Shown: positions 1 through 9,216 of the stretch, one piece after another | Layout of the letters: each line of letters opens with the position of its first letter | Position numbering within the stretch: position 1 is the stretch's first letter | NCBI GenBank assembly: GCA_019694835.1 | Contig: JAIBBE010000004.1 | Span: forward strand, 1 to 22,859 | Length of the DNA: 22,859 bases | Source: Fimbriimonadaceae bacterium | GTDB taxonomy: Bacteria; Armatimonadota; Fimbriimonadia; Fimbriimonadales; Fimbriimonadaceae | Reading direction: 5' to 3' | Translations under genes and position numbers: made by a program | Notes under the pieces: generated by a model | Told to the model about the DNA's origin: nothing | Databases searched by the model: none | Seen by the model: the letters and a program-made list of their open reading frames with translations, nothing else

Positions 1-23
1 GGGAGGGGGGGGGGGGGGGGGGG
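1..23. other. Poly-G tract at the window edge
   Basis: Apart from an A at position 4, the first 23 bases are all G (19 in a row at 5-23). Nothing else in the window looks like this. It is more likely an assembly or sequencing artefact at a contig end than biology. Between it and the promoter-like site at 119 I see no gene: stop codons are frequent in all frames, and there are only small inverted repeats (62-79 and 94-108). Confidence 0.75.
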
Positions 24-118
24 ACGATCGAGCATAGAAATAGTATGCATCGGACTTTGTTAAGTTTCTGAAAAAACTTCAGGTGGTTCTGCTAGCCTGG
101 CCCAGGCTCCCAACAGCC

Positions 119-148
119 TTGACATTCCGACTCCGAAACGGTCAAAAT
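119..148 (+). promoter_or_regulatory. Candidate sigma-70-type promoter upstream of fusA
   Basis: A perfect -35 box TTGACA lies at 119-124. It is followed after 18 bp by CAAAAT at 143-148, which matches four of the six bases of TATAAT. Transcription would begin near 155 and give fusA a leader of about 170 nt containing the hairpin at 246-266. Only the sequence match supports this. Confidence 0.45.
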
Positions 149-245
149 AGACTCTGATTGAGCGGCCGCTTGGCGCGGAAGAGGAGCATCGAGGAGAATT
201 TATCGGCAGTTAACCATCCGATCACATCATCTGAGACCGAAGACG

Positions 246-270
246 CGCCCCGACGATGCCGGGGCGTTTT
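246..270 (+). terminator. Small intrinsic-terminator-like hairpin before fusA
   Basis: A 7-bp GC-only stem (CGCCCCG at 246-252, CGGGGCG at 260-266) with a 7-nt loop is followed by TTTT at 267-270. It lies 54 bp before the fusA ATG and after the candidate promoter at 119-148. It may end an upstream or short leader transcript, or act as an attenuator. The U-tract is short. Confidence 0.45.
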
Positions 271-323
271 GGTGAATCCAGCAAGCGTCCGCCTGCAGTC
301 AAAAGAGAAAGCAAGAGAACATC

Positions 324-2453
<2,130 letters not shown>

Positions 2454-2474
2454 TACTATTCATAGTGGTGCGGG

Positions 2475-2488
2475 CATCCTGCTCGCGC
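2475..2488 (+). repeat. Dispersed CATCCTGC repeat, single copy
   Basis: CATCCTGCTCGCGC matches 13 of 14 bases of the paired copies at 17343-17356 and (inverted) 17445-17458. Similarity extends loosely about 13 bases further on the 3' side compared with the inverted copy. All copies lie in the gap just after a stop codon, as REP-like elements often do. Confidence 0.55.
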
Positions 2489-2509
2489 TTGCTGGCTTTC
2501 GAGGGTAGC

Positions 2510-2560
2510 CACCAGAAGTTGGCCGGACAAAGTTGTCCGGCCAACTTCTGGTGTTTTTTT
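2510..2560 (+). terminator. Strong rho-independent terminator of fusA
   Basis: A perfect 21-bp inverted repeat (2510-2530 with 2533-2553) is separated by only two bases (AG, so the real loop is slightly larger) and followed by seven T (2554-2560). It cleanly separates fusA from the next gene. Confidence 0.93.
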
Positions 2561-2592
2561 CACTTCCCGCCGGGATTTCCGAAAATCGTCTG

Positions 2593-2598
2593 TATAAT
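2593..2598 (+). promoter_or_regulatory. -10 box of the dockerin-like protein gene
   Basis: A perfect TATAAT lies 56 bp before the ATG and just after the fusA terminator, so the gene very probably has its own promoter. No convincing -35 box is seen 16-18 bp upstream (CCGGGA region). Confidence 0.6.
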
Positions 2599-2654
2599 GT
2601 CCTTACGGTGAAAAGCCGAATTGCCCGTTAGAGGGCAACAGAGAGGAGTCGAAG

Positions 2655-4934
2655 ATGATTCTCGTTCCAAGGCTTGCGAGGCCACTAGCCCCGCAGCGAG
2701 TCTGCTTGAAGGTCGCGGTCGCGATCTCTCTCCTTCTTGTCTCGTCGCTGGCTCGGGCTGCTGACTCGGTCGTCGTCTGCGTGATGAACACGACCGGAAC
2801 TACGGTTAGCGATCTCCATGTGACGTTCACCGGTACGGGCGGGAACATCACGGTTCCGCCACTCACAGTTACAGCTCCCGGTTGTCCAGTTCCGCTCGTG
2901 CCCTCAAACGGTGCGGTAACGAACACGGCCGTCATCGATTGGGGAGTCCCTTGCATCGGACCTGGCACCGTCGTGACGTTTATCGCGAACACGACGAATG
3001 GCCCACTTGGGATCGCATCCGCTAACTGGACGCTTGGTGGCATCAACGTCGGTCCGGCCAGGATCTGCGGTCCAGTCGTGCCACCTGCCCTGCCCCCTCC
3101 ACCGCCTCCTCCGCCAAGGCCGCGATGGGTCTACAAGACGATCATGCGTTACGTGGGCCGAGGCCAGCCAACATACACGCCTTGGATGCGACGAGGATTC
3201 TGCTGGGCACGATGGTGCTGCATGCCGCGGGGACGACGCCAGTATCGAACGGTGATCTGCTTCATGACCACGCGATTTGGCCGCCTCGTTGAGACCGGAC
3301 TCTGTTTCCCAGTCGGACCGTGGCGCAACGACGGCTTCCGACGACCGCGCTACCGATGGCGCTTCTGGAGCAACCCGCCGGGTGGCAACCCGTTTGGCGC
3401 TCCCAAGAACCACCGCAAGAACAACCCGGGTTATGCGACTCCGTGGAGCTATGGACTGACGCTCGTCAAGTCGGATGACGCCGGCCTCAGCTGGCAACCG
3501 TCCAGCGACTTCATTCAGTCGTTCTTCGACGTGTTCGATAGCCTGCAGATCACGGATGAGGGGACCCCGGACTTTCCTGACTACCTTGCGATCTGGGACC
3601 GGATGGCACCGGGATATCACGATGCGGCACTAGCTCTCCAGCCGCTGATGCTCGAGATCAACGACGTTCTGGCTAACGAGCCCGCTTCGCCGCTCGGTGG
3701 CGTTCAGGCTGGCCTGAACATGCTCATGAACGGCTTCCAAACCTTGGCCGTCCAACTCGACGCCGGAGCCCCGTCGGTTGCCGCCTGCCAGCAGATCGAG
3801 CTTGGCCTCCGTCAGATGGCAAGTCAGATTCAGACTTACGGCACGCGCTTCCAGCATGCTGCCCAGAAGCTGAATCGGGCCGCCGATGCCTACCAACTCG
3901 CGGGTCAGCAGATCCCGCTCTTCCCGAATCCGGTCAACATCGATCAGTTCCTGTACGCGCTGCTCGACAAGGCACAAGACTGCTTCCAGCATGCTGCGAT
4001 GGCGTTCATGCCTCACATACGGTTGCAGCTGAACCCGGGCAGCTATCTCGCTGATCGAGCGTCATTCACGCATGGCGCGGATGTCTTGGTCACGAACCAA
4101 ACGACGGGTGAGGTTCTCGACATGATGAACGTCCCCGTCGCCGACGACTACACGATCGACATCCCGATCATGACGTATGAAGAGAACGCCCCCCTCCGCA
4201 TCGGGGTGAAATGGGATACGTTCAACAGCTTCCTCTGCACGACGCCAGCACAGGATGGATTGGTCTTCGGACCGTTCAACTTGCGCAATGGCGATGTCGA
4301 CAACGACGATCGAATCACTCCGAATGACGTGGCACGAGTTCAGGCCGATATCGGCCAGGGTGGCATGGATGCTCCCGTGGTTCCTGAGACCGACCTCAAC
4401 AACGACGGTCGCGTTGACCTCACCGACCTTTCCATCGTGAACGCCAATCTTGGCTTCAACGGTGGAGGATTCAAGGCCGTCTCGGGCCGCATCGAACTGG
4501 GTGACTTCGTGGGCGACTCATTCGACTATGAGTTCCAAATGCAAATGCGAGATGGGTTGGGCAGCGTGCTGCAAGAGTCAGGAGTACAACTCGACGACAC
4601 CGCTGGACCAGGCGAGGAGAACTTCTGTTTCTTCACGGCCCGAACTGGTACCTTCACCGTGAATGCCAAGGGTGCACCTTGGCTCGGTCAAAACCGTAAC
4701 GGAGTGCTGGTTGGTCCGGCCAATGCCGGTGGTGTGAACTTCGCGCTGACGAACGGCGATTCGGATGGGGACAATGAAGTCGGAATCGGCGACTATGCCC
4801 TCCTTTCCTCCGCCTACAACTCGACACCCGGCACTCTGACCTGGTTCTGGGAGGCCGACATGAATGGCGATGAAGCGGTTGATATCGCGGACTACGCGAT
4901 TCTGTCAAGCAACTATGGACTAACGGGCGAATAG
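2655..4934 (+). CDS. Secreted protein with two pairs of dockerin-like EF-hand repeats
   Basis: This 759-residue protein is probably exported and calcium-binding; its function is unknown. A signal peptide ends near ARA|AD (about residue 35), and the start has a good ribosome site (GAGGAG 9 bases upstream). A Thr/Val-rich beta domain follows to about 145, then a proline run, then an unusual segment rich in Arg, Trp and Cys (about 160-260), a helical part with paired Gln/Leu repeats (about 280-450), and a beta-sandwich-like part. Two pairs of dockerin type I-like repeats follow: GDVDNDDRITPNDVARV (from 546) with DLNNDGRVDLTDLSIV, and GDSDGDNEVGIGDYALL (from 701) with DMNGDEAVDIADYAIL at the C-terminus. 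No LPXTG or PEP-CTERM anchor is seen. In this kind of bacterium such repeats are common on large surface proteins and need not mean a cellulosome. The gene is monocistronic, with terminators on both sides. Confidence 0.8.
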   Translation: MILVPRLARPLAPQRVCLKVAVAISLLLVSSLARAADSVVVCVMNTTGTTVSDLHVTFTGTGGNITVPPLTVTAPGCPVPLVPSNGAVTNTAVIDWGVPCIGPGTVVTFIANTTNGPLGIASANWTLGGINVGPARICGPVVPPALPPPPPPPPRPRWVYKTIMRYVGRGQPTYTPWMRRGFCWARWCCMPRGRRQYRTVICFMTTRFGRLVETGLCFPVGPWRNDGFRRPRYRWRFWSNPPGGNPFGAPKNHRKNNPGYATPWSYGLTLVKSDDAGLSWQPSSDFIQSFFDVFDSLQITDEGTPDFPDYLAIWDRMAPGYHDAALALQPLMLEINDVLANEPASPLGGVQAGLNMLMNGFQTLAVQLDAGAPSVAACQQIELGLRQMASQIQTYGTRFQHAAQKLNRAADAYQLAGQQIPLFPNPVNIDQFLYALLDKAQDCFQHAAMAFMPHIRLQLNPGSYLADRASFTHGADVLVTNQTTGEVLDMMNVPVADDYTIDIPIMTYEENAPLRIGVKWDTFNSFLCTTPAQDGLVFGPFNLRNGDVDNDDRITPNDVARVQADIGQGGMDAPVVPETDLNNDGRVDLTDLSIVNANLGFNGGGFKAVSGRIELGDFVGDSFDYEFQMQMRDGLGSVLQESGVQLDDTAGPGEENFCFFTARTGTFTVNAKGAPWLGQNRNGVLVGPANAGGVNFALTNGDSDGDNEVGIGDYALLSSAYNSTPGTLTWFWEADMNGDEAVDIADYAILSSNYGLTGE

Positions 4935-4947
4935 CTCAGGAAGCAAC

Positions 4948-4980
4948 AAGGCGCGGGTTCGATTTACGAACCCGCGCCTT
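4948..4980. terminator. Bidirectional terminator between converging genes
   Basis: A perfect 14-bp stem (4948-4961 with 4967-4980) has a 5-nt ATTTA loop. A T-rich tail (TCGCTTTTT) follows on the plus strand. It lies between the stop of the dockerin-like gene and the stop of the minus-strand oxidoreductase, so it can serve both. Confidence 0.88.
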
Positions 4981-4992
4981 TCGCTTTTTGCA

Positions 4993-6066
4993 TCAGTAGG
5001 AAACGTCGACGGGTTCTTCTTTCCCTGAGGCGCTGCTCTTGTACAAAGCATCGAAAATCGCGTTGAGGATCAGGCCGTTCTCGCCGGGGACTGGGGAGGG
5101 CTTATTGTTGATGATCGCATCCACGAACGCCTGCACTTCAGCAACGTGGGACGATTCGACACGGGGCAGATTCTGCGGGGTCAGGTCGAAGTACTGGCGG
5201 TCGATTTCCTTGAAGATCTGGACCGGATTATCGCCCCAGGCTCGGACTATCGCGCCGGCCTTCGTCCCAAACAACTGCGTCTCGAAAGGATCGCCCTCCA
5301 TGTTCGCCATGAAGCTGCTTTCGAGCACGACGACCGAGCCGTCTTCGAACTTGATCAGGCCCACCGCGAAGTCCTCGACGGTGAACTTGTCGCGGTCGTA
5401 CTCGCCCCAGAAGTTCGCGATCGTGGGGTCTTTGCCGAGGATGTCCCAGGTCTTGCCACTGGCCGAGACGGGCTTCGGGTAGCCCATCATGAACAGCGTG
5501 AAGTCGAGGATGTGAACGCCGATGTCGATCAGCGGCCCGCCGCCCTGCTTGTCCTTGTCGATGAACACGCCCCAGTGCGGAACGCCGCGTCGGCGAAGGG
5601 CTTTGGCGCGGGCATAGTAGACCTTGCCCATGTTCCCGGCGTCGATGAACTGGCGCATGAACCGCGCGGGGCCACCGAAGCGGGTCTGAAGGGCGACCTG
5701 CAGGATCTTGCCGCTCTCTTTCGCCGCGCGGCACATTTCCTTCGCTTCTTCCGCGTTCATGGCGAGGGGCTTCTCGCAAAGCACGTGCTTCCCTGCCTTG
5801 AGCGCATCGATCGTCGGCTGCTTGTGGAAGGCGTTCGGCGTCGTGACGCTGACCGCATCGATCTCTGGATCGGCGAGAATTTCTTTGTAATCCGTCGTGA
5901 CCTTGGGGATGTTGAACTTGTCCGCCGCAGCTTGGGCGACTTCTTTGGCGATGTCGCAAACCGCGACCATTTCGCACTGTTCGGGGATCGAGGCGTACCC
6001 CGGCATGTGGCACCCCACCGAAATCCCACCCGCACCAATAAGACCGATCTTTAGCTTCTTTGACAT
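4993..6066 (-). CDS. Gfo/Idh/MocA-family NAD(P)-dependent oxidoreductase
   Basis: Members oxidise or reduce sugars, inositols and related polyols with a bound NAD(P). The 357-residue length is typical. The N-terminal Rossmann fold shows GLIGAGGIS (8-16). The family's EKP motif is CEKPLAMN (97-104), and the C-terminal sheet contains GGGPLIDIGVHILDF, whose Asp and His are usual catalytic or substrate residues. There is no signal peptide, so it is cytoplasmic. The ABC ATPase gene ends 24 bp upstream on the same strand, so the two are likely co-transcribed. Pairing with a polysaccharide-export ATPase would fit sugar-nucleotide modification, but the substrate cannot be read from the sequence. No clear Shine-Dalgarno precedes the ATG. 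Confidence 0.9.
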   Translation of the reverse strand: MSKKLKIGLIGAGGISVGCHMPGYASIPEQCEMVAVCDIAKEVAQAAADKFNIPKVTTDYKEILADPEIDAVSVTTPNAFHKQPTIDALKAGKHVLCEKPLAMNAEEAKEMCRAAKESGKILQVALQTRFGGPARFMRQFIDAGNMGKVYYARAKALRRRGVPHWGVFIDKDKQGGGPLIDIGVHILDFTLFMMGYPKPVSASGKTWDILGKDPTIANFWGEYDRDKFTVEDFAVGLIKFEDGSVVVLESSFMANMEGDPFETQLFGTKAGAIVRAWGDNPVQIFKEIDRQYFDLTPQNLPRVESSHVAEVQAFVDAIINNKPSPVPGENGLILNAIFDALYKSSASGKEEPVDVSY

Positions 6067-6090
6067 GAGCCCAAATCTTACCGGAGCGGC

Positions 6091-6846
6091 CTAGATGTTG
6101 CCCGCGTCGCCGTCGGCTTGGTACGCCTGGATCACCTCGTCAGGCAGCCCGGACATCATCACCTCGCCATGCTTAAGCCACACGCATCGGTCCGCGATCC
6201 GCCGCACGGAGTCCATGTTGTGCGAGACGAACAAGATCGTGCCGCCCTGCTTCCGAAACTCCTCAATATACGAGTAGCACTTCTGCTCAAACGCATAATC
6301 GCCGACGGCGAGCACTTCATCCACGATGAGGACGTCAGCATCGACGTGAGCGGCGACCGAAAAGCCAAGACGAGCGAGCATACCGCTGGAGTAGGTCCGC
6401 ACCGGTGCGTCGATATGGTGCTCGAGCCCGGCAAACTCGACGATCTGGGCCATGCGCTCATTGACCTGCTTCCGAGTAAGGCCGAGGATGATGCCATTGA
6501 AAAGGACGTTCTCGATGCCGGTAAGGTCGGGGTGGAATCCGGCACCAAGCTCCAAAAGCGGCGCGATTCGCCCATCGACTTCGACTGAGCCCGAGGTTGG
6601 TTTGTAGATTCGTGAGAGGAGTGAGAGCAACGTGCTCTTCCCTGCCCCATTGCGCCCAACCAGCGCCACACACTCGCCCGGCATCACGTCGAGGTCGACG
6701 CCCTTGAGGGCGACGAATCGTTCGAGTTGGCGTCGCTTCCACCAGAGCAGCGCGGTCTTCAGCGACCCTGCTCCGCTGTGGCTGAGCATGAACTCCTTCT
6801 TGAGTCCGCGAATGCGGATGACCGGTTCAGCCGCGACCGCGCTCAT
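6091..6846 (-). CDS. ABC transporter ATPase, polysaccharide/teichoic acid export type (Wzt/TagH-like)
   Basis: This 251-residue ATPase would power export of a surface polysaccharide or lipid-linked glycan. Walker A is GRNGAGKST (64-72), the signature is YSSGML, Walker B is DVLIVDEVLAVGD and the H-loop is SHNM. The sequence LLELGAGFHPDLTGIENV is characteristic of the Wzt/TagH/RfbE subfamily. It lacks the C-terminal O-antigen-binding domain of long Wzt proteins. No permease (Wzm/TagG) is beside it. I placed the start at MSAVAAEP, preceded by GAGGGGGCG. The reading frame continues 22 codons further upstream (to 6912), but those codons are translated from the dispersed repeat and are unlikely to be real. 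The oxidoreductase gene follows after 24 bp. Confidence 0.92.
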   Translation of the reverse strand: MSAVAAEPVIRIRGLKKEFMLSHSGAGSLKTALLWWKRRQLERFVALKGVDLDVMPGECVALVGRNGAGKSTLLSLLSRIYKPTSGSVEVDGRIAPLLELGAGFHPDLTGIENVLFNGIILGLTRKQVNERMAQIVEFAGLEHHIDAPVRTYSSGMLARLGFSVAAHVDADVLIVDEVLAVGDYAFEQKCYSYIEEFRKQGGTILFVSHNMDSVRRIADRCVWLKHGEVMMSGLPDEVIQAYQADGDAGNI

Positions 6847-6855
6847 CGCCCCCTC

Positions 6856-7313
6856 GTACCGCTGGCAACCTGCCCGCGAACCAACGAAGTACCGCTGGCG
6901 TCCCGCCGGCATCCGGAACCCTCGCCTCGGTCACACGCGGGACCTCTCCTCTAGCCCCGCTCCTCCGCCACGGTCGGCTTCTCTGACCGCGATGAGGAGG
7001 GCGCAGGAGAGGGGAACCCATGCCCCCTATGCATCCATCCTTCCACGGGTGGATGCCCCGCCCTCCCCGTGCCATCGAACCCGAAGTTCCGCCGTGAGTG
7101 GTAGTCCGCGCCCCCTCCATGTCCCTCCCCCGTGCCGGGAGAGGGGACGTGCTTGCCCTTTCTCCGCTGACCCGTGACTCTAGGATTTGGGCGGAGTTTT
7201 CAAACACGTCCCCTCTCCCGGTACGGGGGAGGGACAGGGAGGGGGCGCGGACTCTCAGACTCGCCTCTCCTCGGCGCAATCCGAATGCCTTGCCGGCGGG
7301 ACGCCAGCGGTAC
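6856..7313. repeat. Intergenic cluster of GC-rich palindromic repeats between pheS and the ABC gene
   Basis: This 476-bp gap holds nested inverted repeats and no gene. The outer pair is a 22-base arm beginning GTACCGCTGGCGTCCCGCC (6889-6910) and its exact reverse complement (7292-7313). The same arms occur inside argS at 13821-13891. A partial copy (GTACCGCTGGC) starts at 6856. Between the outer arms lie an imperfect palindrome (about 6943-7020), the sequence CTATGCATCCATCCT (7027-7041, also at 10221-10235), and a large palindrome at 7104-7252. Transcribed from pheS, it would fold into long hairpins. Confidence 0.85.
7104..7252. repeat. Large GC-rich palindromic element, 48-bp arms
   Basis: Two 48-bp arms (7104-7151 and 7205-7252) are reverse complements with only two mismatches and are separated by 53 bp. 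Each arm also holds a small hairpin of its own (CTCCC...GGGAG). The design is the same as the element inside argS at 14144-14279, and the core sequence is similar (CCCTCCCCCG...GGGAGAGGGGAC). Confidence 0.85.
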
Positions 7314-7322
7314 AACCACGAT

Positions 7323-8318
7323 TCACCGAAACTGCTCCAGGAATCGTAGGTCATTCTCCAAGAAGTGACGCAAATCGTCAACACCGAATTGCATCATCGG
7401 AATGCGGTCGACGCCCAGCCCAAACGCCCAGCCGCTGTACTTCTCCGTGTCGATGCCGTAGGATTCCAAGATGTTCGGGTGGATCAGGCCGGCACCGCCC
7501 AGTTCGAGCCAACGACCGTTGAACAGTTTCTTCGTCGAGATCGCGTAGTCCACTCCGGGCTCGACGAAGGGGAAGAAGTCGGGGCGGAAGCGGACGGTCG
7601 CGTCGTCGCCGAACATCGCTCGGGCAAATGCGCCGAGGGTGCCCTTCAGGTTCGCCATCGAAACCCCCTCATCGATCATAAAGGCGTCGACTTGGTGGAA
7701 GGTGTGGCTGTGGGTCCGATCGACGGCCTCATTCCGGAAGCAGCGCCCGATCGTGAAAATACGCATCGGGGGCTTGCGGGCCTCCAGCGTATGCCCGAGG
7801 TAGGCGGTCATCTGCGTGCGCAGGAGAAGGTCGTCGGTGACGTAGAACGTGTCCTGCTCGTCCATCGCCGGATGGTCGGGCGGGTAGTTGAGGACATCGA
7901 AGTTGTACTTGAACTGCTCCAGTTCTGGCGTCTCGACGTACTCGAAGCCAAGCCCAACGAACACCCGCTTGATCTTGTTCATCGTGAGCTGGAGGACGTG
8001 CTCGCGACCGGCCGGTGGCCTACGGCCCGGCATGGTGATGTCGATCTGCTCGCGCTCGAACTGGGCGGTACGCTCTGACTGCTTCAGGTCTCCCAGTCGC
8101 GCCTCGATCTGGCTTTCCAGTCGCTGCTTGGCTTCGTTGACCGCCTTCCCAAATGCGGGCTTCTCTTCCGGCGGCAGGGTGCCTAAGTTGCGCATGAGCC
8201 CCGTCAGTTCTCCGCTCTTGCCCAGGTACTTGGCTTCGAGCGCCTTTAGTCCGCGCGTGTCGCCCGCGCTCCCAATCTCAACGCTCGCCTTCTTCTCGAT
8301 TTCGTCGATTCCGTGCAT
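7323..8318 (-). CDS. pheS: Phenylalanine--tRNA ligase alpha subunit
   Basis: This is the catalytic subunit of the alpha2-beta2 class II enzyme that charges tRNA-Phe. The 331-residue length is normal. An N-terminal coiled-coil arm (1-90) is followed by the class II core: GRCFRNEAVDRTHSHTFHQVD (motif 2, 191-211), FRPDFFPFVEPGVDYAI, WLELGGAG and the motif 3 region GLGVDRIPMMQFGVDDLRHF (300-319). One oddity: the conserved LLRTHTS segment reads LLRTQMT here (165-171), replacing His and Ser residues that normally contact ATP and phenylalanine. pheT is not next to it; repeats and an unrelated gene follow. The AraC-like regulator gene ends 40 bp upstream on the same strand. No Shine-Dalgarno is visible. 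Confidence 0.96.
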   Translation of the reverse strand: MHGIDEIEKKASVEIGSAGDTRGLKALEAKYLGKSGELTGLMRNLGTLPPEEKPAFGKAVNEAKQRLESQIEARLGDLKQSERTAQFEREQIDITMPGRRPPAGREHVLQLTMNKIKRVFVGLGFEYVETPELEQFKYNFDVLNYPPDHPAMDEQDTFYVTDDLLLRTQMTAYLGHTLEARKPPMRIFTIGRCFRNEAVDRTHSHTFHQVDAFMIDEGVSMANLKGTLGAFARAMFGDDATVRFRPDFFPFVEPGVDYAISTKKLFNGRWLELGGAGLIHPNILESYGIDTEKYSGWAFGLGVDRIPMMQFGVDDLRHFLENDLRFLEQFR

Positions 8319-8358
8319 GCAGACTTGAATCTACCCGACCCCGGGAGCAAGGGCTGAG

Positions 8359-9216
8359 CTAGAACGCCGATAACCAGATGCGGGTCAGCGCATCGTCCCA
8401 CGGCACCGGCGGCCGGTCGTACGTGTCGAAGGCCCATGTCGCCCCCGGCCATTTGCCGCTCGCCACGAGCCAGCCCTCGTTGCGCTGCTCGCGCGGGATG
8501 GGGTTGGCGAGGGTCGAATAGAGGCCGCTCGGCAAATCGAGGCGTCGCCAACCGGACGGCACCTGTTCGCCATCGCGCAGGAGAAACCCGATATCGGCGC
8601 GGAGCTTCGAGCTTTCGGGATAGGTCCAGGCATTGTCGATGAAGAGCGTCAGGCACTCGCGGTCCATCGGGAGGCAGCCGCTCTCGGCAAGCTCCGCCCA
8701 TCGCTGACCCAAAAGCTGATAGTTCCCGACAACTTGGCGAACAGCATACGAGGTCGCCGGGCGGAGGCCGAGGAGGGTGGGAAACTGCTTGGTCTTCGCC
8801 TTAACGACCTCGTCCTCGGGTTCGGCCCAGAGTGGGTTCCAATGGATGCCGCTTGGAGACTCCAGCTTCCACTCCTTCCCCGTCTCCCGATGGGCTTGTG
8901 GGCCGTTGCCCCACGCCTGTACAAAAGCCCGGGTGAACCCGGAACCGTGCGCATACCCAGCCTCTTCCCCGATCTCGCCGATGCTGCGTTCGGTGTGAAC
9001 GAGCAGCCACGCAGACCGCTCCAGCCTAATCCGCCGCACGAAACACGACGGACGCTCGCGCAGGTTCTTCTCGAACATCCGCGCCAGGTGGAAGCGGCTG
9101 TAGCCTGTCTTCGCGGCCAGCGCCTCAACCGAGTACTCCGCAGAGGGGTTGCGGAGTACGGTCTTGACCAGGCTCGAAAGGAGTCGGCCTGCGATGCGTT
9201 CGGCGGATTCGGCCAT
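8359..9216 (-). CDS. AraC-family regulator with GyrI-like effector-binding domain
   Basis: This is a one-component transcription regulator of 285 residues. The N-terminal part (about 10-112) is an AraC double helix-turn-helix (YSVEALAAKTGYSRFHLARM, then SIGEIGEEAGYAHGSGFTRAF). The C-terminal part (about 125-285) resembles the GyrI-like / AraC effector-binding domain that binds small hydrophobic ligands, as in Rob and BmrR-type proteins. The order DNA-binding then effector domain is that of Rob. Its ATG follows directly on the stop of the PEP-CTERM gene (TAGATG), so translation is probably coupled, and pheS starts 40 bp beyond its stop. The target genes are unknown; no drug pump is nearby. Confidence 0.9.
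   Translation of the reverse strand: MAESAERIAGRLLSSLVKTVLRNPSAEYSVEALAAKTGYSRFHLARMFEKNLRERPSCFVRRIRLERSAWLLVHTERSIGEIGEEAGYAHGSGFTRAFVQAWGNGPQAHRETGKEWKLESPSGIHWNPLWAEPEDEVVKAKTKQFPTLLGLRPATSYAVRQVVGNYQLLGQRWAELAESGCLPMDRECLTLFIDNAWTYPESSKLRADIGFLLRDGEQVPSGWRRLDLPSGLYSTLANPIPREQRNEGWLVASGKWPGATWAFDTYDRPPVPWDDALTRIWLSAF

Noticed and set aside
6847..6912. 22 extra N-terminal codons on the ABC ATPase
   Set aside because: They are translated from the dispersed palindromic repeat, and a good ribosome site precedes the later ATG.
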